From the NCBI GenBank assembly GCA_020055645.1, contig CM034547.1:6510001-6574000 (forward strand): 64,000 nucleotides of DNA, given 5' to 3'. This stretch comes from Tomocerus qinae. Lineage: Eukaryota; Arthropoda; Collembola; Entomobryomorpha; Tomoceridae. Position numbers and translations under genes: made by a program. Below the pieces are notes generated by a model, which had not been told where the DNA came from, did no database searches, and saw only the letters and a list, made by a program, of their open reading frames with translations. Positions 11,775-22,300 of this stretch are shown one piece after another (within the stretch, counting starts at the first letter, position 1; each line of letters begins with the position of its first letter).

Positions 11775-13207
11775 GAAATGATATACGATGAACTAATTAC
11801 TGTTAATCTTTTCTTCGTTAGGTAGTTTGTTTTTTTTTATTCGATAGCATTTTCATTGTCTCCTTAATGGCAATATTTAAGGGAATGTGTGACCCTATAA
11901 ATTATTTGCTCAAGCTTTTTGTGGGAAAATGAACCATTAAATTTTATGTGTGTGCCCCTGCCCCAGGATTTCTTATTTTTAGTGGGGTGAAGTAATTTTC
12001 ATGGAAATTGAATTAACTAATAAATACTAAATCTAATTGCCTAAAAGTTGAGGAGAGATTGAATTTTAATTTTTTACTGTCTCCAATAAATCCACAAGGA
12101 AAACATCCGATGATCTAGTACCACAATAGAAATCATTCCTACAAATTCCCATGCATTCAACTTGTTTGTTTTAATCTAACTGTGCCATCGCAATTAACTA
12201 TAGATATTAGTTATTTAATTGTTTTCCACCACCTACAATGTATGTATGTATATGTATAATCATTAATGGCACAAAATATTCAATTCAATATTCAAGTTGA
12301 CAGGAAAATAAAATAAATTAAAGAACGAACTCAATATTTACATGTAGCCAGGATCAATTTATTAGATCTAACACGAATTAAAGTTCTTGTCCGTGTCAAT
12401 TTAATGTATTCTGCAGTGACAATTTAGTGTCACCTCGTCCATTATGGATTTGAATAAAAATAACTTATAAACAGGTTTCACTCATTGATTTAGGGCTATT
12501 CTGAAGTTAACGATGTCTCAACATTGACAATTACAGCTTAAGGTTAAGTATTTAGGTAAGTTTTTCAGAGGATGTCCTTTATTTTTTAATCTGAAAATCC
12601 TGAAATGTGACCTACTGGTTGAGAAGAGTTGATTTGTATCTAAGTGGATTATCATTGTAGTTAACACAGAAATAATAATACACGGATACAATGCAACTAA
12701 TCCACTTACACTGGCATTGCAGTCGTTCTTTTGTAGTACAATGCACATGCATAGTAAATCACATTTGGATTACATATTATTACCTGTAGAGAATCACTTA
12801 TGCTAATCATATTAAACAGGAATAGAAAAGTCGGGCACGAGAAATGCAGAAGCTTTAAGACATTTGACCCAGATTAATTATGTAGCTTCGTTTCTTACGT
12901 GTACATTCTCATACATAACAAATCAGCTGCACTAATGATCTAGTGGATTGGATTACATGAAAAACTACTCATCTCATTACTCCGATATAAAATTGAGTGT
13001 GTATTACCATAAGTGCATAAACAAATGATCACAATCAAGACTTGGGTGATGGGGATTTGCATGAAATGAAGATGATTTGTTTCAAACATTTTCAGACGCA
13101 TAATACCAGAGACATCCTTAAGAAGCTGATGTTACGAAAGCAATTTCCAAATACGAAAACTATCGAAAACTCAGTGTCTTTAGAAAATTAGACTCTTTAG
13201 TTGACAA
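11775..13207. other. intergenic SP3-SP4
   Basis: AT-rich sequence with no supported gene. A short open frame near 12,518-12,748 on the minus strand has no motif or splice context. Confidence 0.5.
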
Positions 13208-13240
13208 TATTTAAGTGGAGTAGACATTGAAATCCAGTCA
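13208..13240 (+). promoter_or_regulatory. possible SP4 core promoter
   Basis: TATTTAAG at 13208-13215, the same box as at SP1 and SP2, is followed about 25-30 bases later by an initiator-like TCCAGTCA. The first plausible SP4 start codons are at 13405 and 13450. Confidence 0.4.
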
Positions 13241-13449
13241 CAGTGTAATAAACAACTCCTCTTTGTTTTATCAAGGACTTAATCGAACGTCTTAGGATAA
13301 GTGGAGTGATTGTGAAAGTTTATTTTTATTACCTATTCAATTAACTATTGAATCTCTAGATACTTAATTACAGTCATTTGTTTTGATTTCGTTCCAATTC
13401 CAATATGCACCATCCAATACTTAAGTACAGTCAGAAGATTAATACACTC

Positions 13450-16288
13450 ATGACTCGTTTTCTTTTATTTTCCGTGTCAACATCCATGCTTTTATCAGCT
13501 GTTTCTTCCAAAAGTCTGGTATGCATAATTTTATCTATTTTACCATACGAGAGAGATGTCTTTAAAGTAGTCGTAGGTATCAATACAATAAATGCACGTG
13601 AGAATAAGTGCTAAACAAATATGTAAATCGTGGATCCACCTTATTTACAGCTACTACTACTACTACTGCAGATAGTTTTAAAGTGTATCTGTATTACTGT
13701 GAAGACATCTCGCTTATTTTATTACGATGCCATTAAATATTCATGATTTGCATAGAATTCAATTGAGATAATTTTGTGATGCGAAAGGATCCTCATGTCA
13801 TCGCCCTGAAAACAAGCCTGCTATTCGCAGAAGAAGACACGTCGCAGAATGCCAGCAGTGCACCTGTAAATCCAAGCGTGGACGTAACCGCACCAATGCA
13901 AATGCAACCGACGACACCATCCGACTTCCCTCAACTTTCATCAACAATACCTTCGAAAAGCACTGAAACCGTGACCGTAGCTGATGAAATGACAAAGGAA
14001 CAAGTCAATAGGACGAACGATAAAAATCCTCCTTCAATTGAGACACGAGATGACAATGTCTTATCGGAAATAGAACCTAATGACCAAGCCTCATCTAATG
14101 TCTTATCGGAAATAGAACCTAATGACCAAGCCTCATCTAATGATAGCTCCAAAGGAGTCCTTTCGTCTTCCGACTCGGTTACCAATGTGTACAATGATGA
14201 AGCATTAATTTTGAGTCAGGCGAGTCAGGAAATTGGAACGTGCAGTAAGCAAACGATAACTATACTATTGAATTAACAGATAATGATGATAACTGAAATA
14301 TAATTATAATAATCAGAATGCGGAGTACTTCCTCAAAGTAATAAGTTGGATTCTCAGAGAAATGAATTTCCTTGGTCTGGTGCCCTGTTTCACCGAACTC
14401 AAAATAATAACAACGACAGCGGACCTCCGGATTTGCTCATGTTCTGTGGAGTCGTTTTAATCTCAGACAGACATGCACTCACGACCAGCCGTTGTGTCAG
14501 TGGGTAATGATGAAAATATTCGCATAATTAACATCATTTTTTATCTAATCATCCCGTCACATTTCAAGGGATGTGAAAAAACTGTAAAGCAAAAGGAATT
14601 CACACACACACAATGTGCCACATTATGAATGAGTTACATTATACACATGACATTGTTATTATATGCCCATCCAAGATGCACTCACATCCTTTCCTTTTTG
14701 AAATTCTCTTAAAAACAGTTTCTGTTCATCATAAATAATAAGAATTCTAGTAAAAGCGAACACCTATCAGTTTAAACATCTGCATTTGACAATGTACGCA
14801 GTGAACATTTTACAAACGCTACTATTTCCTTTGTTAATCACGTCAGGTGAAGTAGCTGTAGATAATGTAGGAAATTTTTTCGCCCATTGACTTAGTTTTC
14901 CTCTCTTTCTAACTACATCGCGAAATTGTTTCAACCGGATGGAACTTACCGAGGTACCGTAATATTTAATTCCGGTGAATTATGTCAGTCAGTCTCACTT
15001 ACTATTACTATTCATTTGATTTATTGTACTGTTGTTAAATATTTTATATGTAGCACATGTATTTTTTTAATGAATGTGAATCATCTTCCTTGCATGATTT
15101 ACATACCTCTCAGAAATAATAATAATATCAAAGTATTTTAAATTGTATACTCAAATGTAGATTATAGTGTTGTTGATAAATCATTTATTTTCAGTATACC
15201 ATCGTCTGAATTCGAAGTATGGTTTTCAGAAGATAAAATCTGGAGTGACCAAAAGCCATCTAAAGGAGTGCACAAGTCTAAGGTGGAATCTGTGCTGATC
15301 CACCCGAAATTCGACCGAAAGATCCTGAATCATGAGATAGCTTTGTTGAAACTCTCTTCGCCAGTGGACTTTTCAAGCAGTAATAAAATCAGCAGTGGAG
15401 CAACGACAATCGTCCCAATTTGTTTACCTTTGCCAACATGGAATTCAGATATGAGTAGCTACACTTCTGAAAATGCAACGCTGACCAGTTGGGATAAAAA
15501 AGGACGAACTTCCTACACTCTGTCCAAGTCCATTGTTCCGATCATTAGCAACGAAGAATGCATGTCTGTGGCGAATAAAAGTCCTGTGCTGAGGCGTCGA
15601 AACGATCTTCACAATTCCTCCGACTTTTCAGCTCCCAACAATGTTCCTAACAGTTCTCCCATTAAAGTTAACGAGAATATGCTTTGTGCCGGGGATGTCG
15701 AGAATGGAACTCCTGAATCTTGTGATGTATGCAATTATTTTGTTATCTAATATCTAGTACATTCTATTATAAGGGAAGAGATAATATTATTTGCATTTAT
15801 TATTTGCACAGCTTTGTTAGGGATAATACAATTACGACATCGTGTCTTGTTCAAGCATGTGTACTTAGGCTAAATTGGATTTGCATTGTACACATTGTTA
15901 TATTCGCCGTTTCTCACGTTTGTTAATTGGATTTATTTGATACACAGACTGATACGGGAAGTCCTTTAGTAGTGGATGACATTAACGGAGGTGACGGACG
16001 AAAGACTCTTGTTGGGTTGGTTTCCTGGTTGTATGGATGTACTAGTCAAGAAGAACTCTCCATTTTGTACAATATCATTTTTAGTGATGACACTCAGCAT
16101 CCACAAGTACCTGGAGTCTACACTCGCATAACAAGTAACCAAATATCATTTTACCACTAACAGTTATTCAAATACCTTTAATCAAAGGTGCAATTTATGT
16201 TATCATCTCTGCATGACATTTTGTCTTTACAGATTACTACTCGTGGATAATGGAGAATACAATAGATGCTCAGTGGTGTTTGGGATAA
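13450..16288 (+). CDS. SP4: secreted serine protease homologue with all three triad residues lost
   Basis: A trypsin-fold protein predicted to be catalytically dead. A signal peptide is encoded from 13450 (an in-frame ATG also lies at 13405). Secure exons are the end of a propeptide exon (to 14244), 14317-14503, 15195-15726, 15948-16134 and 16233-16288, all in phase. The join between the signal-peptide exon and the propeptide (acceptor perhaps before 13831) is unresolved. The propeptide is Thr/Ser/Glu-rich, carries a perfect 42-bp tandem duplication and ends GTC, then KCG. In the fold, the His motif reads TTSRC (His to Arg), the Asp motif NHEIALLKL (Asp to Glu) and the Ser motif TDTGSP (Ser to Thr, Gly193 to Thr). 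The S1 Asp is Glu (PESCD). No IVGG activation site exists. About 20 extra residues follow the GCTS segment. Open frames and intact splice sites argue for a retained pseudoenzyme, not decay. AATAAA lies at 16496-16501. Confidence 0.8.
14055..14138 (+). repeat. 42-bp perfect tandem duplication in the SP4 propeptide
   Basis: Two identical 42-bp copies, 14055-14096 and 14097-14138, add a second 14-residue unit beginning NVLSEIEPNDQ. Identity without synonymous change implies a very recent event or a copy-number polymorphism. Confidence 0.9.
14504..15194 (+). other. long intron of SP4
   Basis: A 691-base intron between the exon that should carry the active-site His and the exon that should carry the Asp. 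It is AT-rich, with no repeat or gene seen. Confidence 0.6.
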
Positions 16289-16501
16289 ATGACATTTTAT
16301 TGTGATTATTTTTTAATTATTAAGTCTGTGCGGTAACGGTAATTTGTACAGTAAATGTAAACTATTTCTGAGTAATGTAGGCTTATCTATCCAATTAGTG
16401 TAATATTATCAATTACGTTTTGTATTAGTACTTTTTTTGTATAAGTATTAGGATTGATCCCTGTTTATGTTTTGTGTATGTAATGCTTCTGAAAAAATAA
16501 A

Positions 16502-16834
16502 ATATTCGTCATTTATTTTTCAATGTTTTGTCTTTGGGTTGAATTCCGTCATGAATATTTAATGCACATTCAAGTAAGGTGGTGAACTTTATATTTATGC
16601 AGATTTAAAATGATCACTGGCATTATTGTACTTTAAATTACCACATGCTATTCATAATTTCCTTTGCAAAGAAAGAAGTGATGCATATTATTGTGATTCT
16701 TGGGAGTATCAACCACAGTCCAAAGAGTGCAAAATGACTAAATTAATCTGTCCACTATTGAGTACCTAAGTAAATGGAATATTATTTTATTCTTGCATTC
16801 CAACTCATACTAAAACGACAAAAAGAGCTGAAAG
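16502..16834. other. intergenic, left of the MITE
   Basis: No gene or repeat recognised between the SP4 polyadenylation signal and the MITE. Confidence 0.5.
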
Positions 16835-16842
16835 GTTATAAA

Positions 16843-17034
16843 CAGTGTTCGGTGACCGGCCGGCTGGTAGAAAATTCTTTGTTAGCCAGTGGCTAAAATG
16901 GCTGAAATGGCCAAAAATAGTCAAAGGGGGCTATGTGAACTGAGAAAATCAATTTGGCGGGAAACTTTCATGATTTTTGACCATTTTGGCCACTAACCAT
17001 TTCAGCCACGTTAGCCGGCTTAAATGGAACACTG
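16843..17034. mobile_element. hAT-type MITE, 192 bp, with perfect 8-bp target duplication
   Basis: The element starts CAGTGTTC and ends GAACACTG, the CAGTG-type terminus of hAT transposons, and is flanked by identical GTTATAAA octamers at 16835-16842 and 17035-17042. The interior is an imperfect fold-back: AGCCGGCT-like and GGCCAAAA/TTTTGGCC segments mirror each other. It is GC-richer than its surroundings, has no coding capacity, and must have been moved by a transposase supplied elsewhere. Confidence 0.9.
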
Positions 17035-17042
17035 GTTATAAA

Positions 17043-19130
17043 AATGAATTTCAAAATTAGCTGTGGCATTCATATTTTATCCGCATCCATCCAACTTAGG
17101 TTTTGACATTTAGACGTAGAAAATGTAGATGATAAGAAGTACTGATTTTGTGATCAAAGAGATATTAAATTCGATGAGTTTTTATCCAAATACAGATTAT
17201 ATGCCAAATAAACAGACAAAAATATGCGAGCAGCTATGTAAAACACTTTAGTGTTTGTTCTGCATAAAGTAAATGTATTTAGTGGTGCAGAGAATATTAA
17301 TACTATGAAAGTGTGGTGGATTAGATGGAGGGAGAGTATGTAGGTAGTTTTGTGTTTCGCGTAATACTTTTGATTCTCGTTGAGTTAGTTTGACTTCTTT
17401 CCCTACTTGACATTGACATTAATTCAGTAAAATTCGAGTCAACCAAAGGAAGACTGAGGAGGAGAATGAATTTATTTATCTGGCTGGTTGTACGTATGGA
17501 TGGAGATAGATAGAAGTAAAATAGATGAGAGCGTCTAGGCGGATGGCGCCAAGGTAAATATTTTAATTGCAGTTAAAGTTGCAGCTACAAAGTAGCGAGA
17601 ATGTTCTCTGATGTTATCAAAAGTATCACTAGAACATTGAACCAATTGAATGCATCTAAATGCGTTGTTGCTGATCGTGCTACACTAATAAGCAAGTCTT
17701 CTTCGTGAATGAATTAGATAGGTACAGGTAGATGCATACCGTGCAATCAAATGCAAATCATCTGACTCGTATGCTTGATTTTGCATACGTTCTACCTTTG
17801 AAGAAAATATTATTACCAAAAGTCTTTCGCAGTATGAGATGTCATGATTTCCACTTGATTTCATATTGGCATCCGCATTAACTGTTGACAGCAGGAGACG
17901 AAAAAAATATATGTAACAGGACCAGCGGAGACCGTAGCCTTCTGTGTACAAATAATAATATTTATTGTGATCTGCTTAAACATACAAATTATACCAACCA
18001 GAAAATTATTTGCATACGCGTAATTGCATTGTAGTATTGTATTGGGTTTAGTGTAGTACCTACATCAAGTTGTAAACGTAAATCTAAAGAAAACAAGCTG
18101 AGCGAGATTATGATGTGATCAAAGGGACGGCAAATCCAAGGTATTTAGTACTAATCAAGATCTAGCGTAGCAGACTGTCCTGTCGCCATCCCAAATCGGA
18201 TCAAACACGTGGAGCAACTGTTCTTCCAGTTTTATAATATTTATAATTCTTGTAGCTTAATTGTTGCTTGACTCGATTTGCTTCTTCATTCTGTCTACCT
18301 GGACCTTTCGACGAATTTCATCGTTTACAATTCATGATTCATCTCCTCCCAATTTTATGGTGCAAATGTATTGTTACGTGAAAATTGATTTTTGTATATG
18401 CACATTACATCTCTAGATAATTATGCGTATTATATCAGTGATATTAACCATTATGAATAATGTAGGTATTACGAAATAGGGTAATGAACTGGTTTTCTTC
18501 AAAATCATGGCCTGTCTGTGTAACTCATCCTTTTGTAGGTATCGGCTGATTATACTGTATTTTGTAAGCTAAGTAGGTATATCTATGTACTTGGTCAGAT
18601 TTTTTAAAATTTTGTATGTATACTTGTACTATGGGCTTATATTGTAGTTTTGCAATAAATAATAACACTTAAATACACGTTATTTTGTTGTTCAATTCCT
18701 ACTTATTGTTAGAATATCTCAAATACTGATCTTTGCATTCTGTTCAGGCAGAATTTAATGAATTCTATTGTAAAGCTGACGATCCGGTGTGACTCAAGTA
18801 TTTACATACTATAAAGTGAGATTAGATGATGGCGAGTTTTTATTTTACAACCTTTAGTGTTGTTCTATGTAGAAAGGTGCAGATAAAGACAGTCCATGAT
18901 TGTTGTTGTTAATGGGAGATGAGACTCGTCTATCTTGGCATTGCTTATTATCATGCGGTAATAATATTGGTTCGTCTTATTCTCTTGAATGCATGCATGC
19001 ACTTTTGTTTAGTTATTGAGAAGGAACAGCCGGTTGGATTCGTGTTAATGCTAACTAAATACCAACAATGATCTTGCTAATGGATATTGTCAGTACACAA
19101 CTATACAGACATGTATTTAGTAGTCGTTTG
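17043..19130. other. intergenic SP4-SP5
   Basis: No supported gene. AT-rich sequence with scattered short open frames only. Confidence 0.5.
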
Positions 19131-19135
19131 TGAAG

Positions 19136-19145
19136 TATATATAAG
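19136..19145 (+). promoter_or_regulatory. SP5 TATA box
   Basis: TATATATAAG about 205 bases upstream of the SP5 start codon is the best TATA match in the region. No clear initiator was identified at +30. Confidence 0.45.
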
Positions 19146-19349
19146 AGTGGATCTACCAATTTCTGGGTTAGGTGACCAAGTTCAAAGAACATTGAAGAGA
19201 ATTGATATTTAACTACCTGATTAAGAGTATCCATCAGTTAGTCTCTGTCTCAACGTCTCAATGAGATAACCCCAGCCGTTTTCTCTACATCAAATCAATT
19301 TTATCACAGTTTCAGTGCCACTTGCACAGAATTTATTTTTCAGTACAAA

Positions 19350-22300
19350 ATGCGGGTATCGAGCGTTCTTAGTTTCTTGCTGGCTGGGGGAATTGTTGCA
19401 TTCCTTGTTGGCCACACTTTAGGATCTCCAGTTGGTGCAAAATCCGTAAGTTTTCCACTATTGATTATTTTATATTGAAAATTATTCGGTGGGAAATTTT
19501 AAAAAGACAAAGGAATGTAATTGTTTTGAATTTTTAGGAGTCAGGTGATGCACCAACAACAAATGTTCCGGAAATTGTCAACGATGAGGCTGTAGCAGCA
19601 TCGACAGTAAGAGTACGAGGAGAAGTTATTGAAGGTCGCCAAGAGGAAACTGAAGACGAAGATGACGATGATGATGCTACATCTGCACCTGTAGTTCCAT
19701 CAACTGTTGCCCCAGTTCCAAAACCACAGTACAATGAAAGCACTGTTCAATCAGAATTGAATTTCATCTCCCAATTTCCACTTGGATCCAATGGCAGTGA
19801 AACACTTCCACAAGTTCCAGAAGTTCCTGCTCCATCAGGTAGTGTCCCTGTTCCAGCTAACCCTGTAGAAACGACAATTGCTCCATCATCTTCAGATTCA
19901 GTACCAGTTGAATCTCGTTCGAATTCGTCTGCCCCAGCTTCTGTAGCCCCAGTTCCATCACAAGCTCCAGTAGCATCATCATCAGCTGCTCCAGCTGACG
20001 AAGATGACGATGAGGGAGAGGAAGATGAGGCTACCGAAGCTGCTCCAGTTGTTAGACAACCAGATGAAGAGCAAGAAGCAGCATCAGCAGCTGTTCCATC
20101 TGCTCCAGTTCAAGCTTCTTTTTCATCATCTCCACCTGTTATCCAGAGTAACGCCCAAACCGCTGCAATTGGAAACGCTGCAGTTCCCCAACCGGCAATT
20201 GCCCCAGCTCCAGAAAAATCCAAACCCCAAGCTACAGCAGCTCAAACAGCTGCCCAACCCCAAGAATCTGAAAATGAAGCAGATGCCGACACTGATGCGG
20301 AATCTGAAAATGAAATCACTCAGGATCAGAGAAATTCCGACGCAGTTGTTACCACCGGAGCACCAACCACTTTTGAGGCTGAATATAATTACACGGTCCA
20401 GTTCATTAACGATAATAACCAAGCTCGCCAGCAAGTAATTGAGAATGATGAGTCTGAAGAGGGTAACTCCACTGTGAAACCGTTGAACAACAAATCTACT
20501 TTTGAATCTGAGTACCAACACACAAGCCAATTTTTGTCAGATGCTGATAGTCGGGCTGATTGTGGTGAGGATAAAAAACAACCATGCAAAAAAATCGTTA
20601 AAAATTGATCATTTTAGATAGCCATATTACTAATATGCCGTAAAAATCGAAAATTGAACGTAGAAATGTACCATGTATATCTCATGTATCGTTTTGTTTG
20701 TATTTATTTTCTCTACTGTATGTTTTGCATACCTATTTATTTAGCGTGTAGTGTACACTGTAGAATTACGTCTAGATTTACGTTATTTATTTACCCATAC
20801 AATTTATACGGACTTTGAATTTTGCCACAAGGACAATCCTATTTACTATGTAAATTTCTACAGTAAGAGACTATTATTAAGAAGCATTTGTAAGCTAACA
20901 TCATTGTATTATTTTTGTATCAATTTTTGTCAAATGATTAGCAATGCGATTATTTACAATGCAAAAAAGACGAAAAACCAAACACGAAAGCAATTTTACC
21001 TGACTGACAATAAACACTTTTGACATGCAAAAGTCAAATAAAGACTTTCACTTAAAATCCTTCCTTAAACGTCTTATTATACACTTCTCGGTTTTTACGG
21101 CATATCATGCAGATGCAGCTCTATCTTAGAGACAGATGCATGTACAATGTTACCGTTAGATAGGTTAACGACAGTTTTTGCAATGCACCAAATCAACATA
21201 ATAAACATAACAGCCAGTCATGTTGATTTATTGCTTGTATACCTAAAGAAAACATGTTAATGGCTTTTTCATGTCTTCCCCGTTCTCTTTCATGTCTATT
21301 GTGAATCGGCATTTACGATTTGATTCAATGATTTCAGCATGCGGCAAAATCCCGTACAGTGTACCCCTAGGCGATTCTTCTGGAATTAATGAGGTAATAA
21401 ACCTGGATTATATATTTCTAATGCATCACACACTACCTAAACATACTATTATATACAGTCGAGTCCACCTACAAGACATTTTTTGAGAGATGTGATTAAA
21501 GTGTTACGTCCCACAGGCTTTCATATCTATAGCTGAATACTTGTACATGTACGTGATTATCCTAAACAAAATTTCTTATCGACTATACCAAGAATTCCTC
21601 ACAAAGCTATTTTTTCTGTTTATAATATTATTTGAGTTATATTCATTGTTATATCATAATGAGTGTTTCTTGGAAATAATGGCCATTTTTTATATTTATA
21701 TGGGCACATTTCAATTAAGCTGCTGATGCAAATGATAGTTTCAAAAAGACAGATTTCCAAGTTTATATGATTCAAGATTTTATTATCTTTTACCTCGAAA
21801 AAAGTCATTAAAATCAATATAAGTCTGTCTCCAAATTCTTATATCATACTAGGACAGAATAAAAGATTCTGACTTTTCTCTTAAAGGTATTTCAGCAGGC
21901 TAAATATCTTCATCTTTGAGTGCGTGAGTAGAACCAATTTTTTTATGCAACTACCTGATACTTCCTTACTGGGCTGTGCTATAACCGAAATAATTAATGG
22001 TGTCACTTTTAATAGCTTATTAATAGGTACTCTTAGACTTGGTCAGAATTTAATTGTAATCATGAAATTTGGTGATACTTAGTAAAGGATTGACCCTCAT
22101 TTGTCTGTGTACAATGCAATAATAGTAATTCTGTATTACAGTATCCTTGGAGTGTCGCTATCGTTAGGGGAGGATTGTTTGGTGGTGGACGACCACACTG
22201 CGGAGGTTAATATCCAAAACCTTTGTATTCTTGTAATTAAACCATTCATTAAATTAATTAACATTATGTTGATTCTTTACTATAGGCACTCTAGTGAACA

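Noticed and set aside
16835-17042. piggyBac-type insertion, because TTATAA flanks the repeat
   Set aside because: The ends are CAGTG-type and the duplication is the full octamer GTTATAAA, which fits hAT. TTATAA is merely contained in it.
19757-20608. A stand-alone 283-residue secreted acidic protein gene
   Set aside because: The frame has an in-phase donor at 20,565 that joins it to the protease exons through the family's Cys-X-Cys-Gly motif, so it is treated as the SP5 propeptide. A short isoform remains possible and is reported as such.
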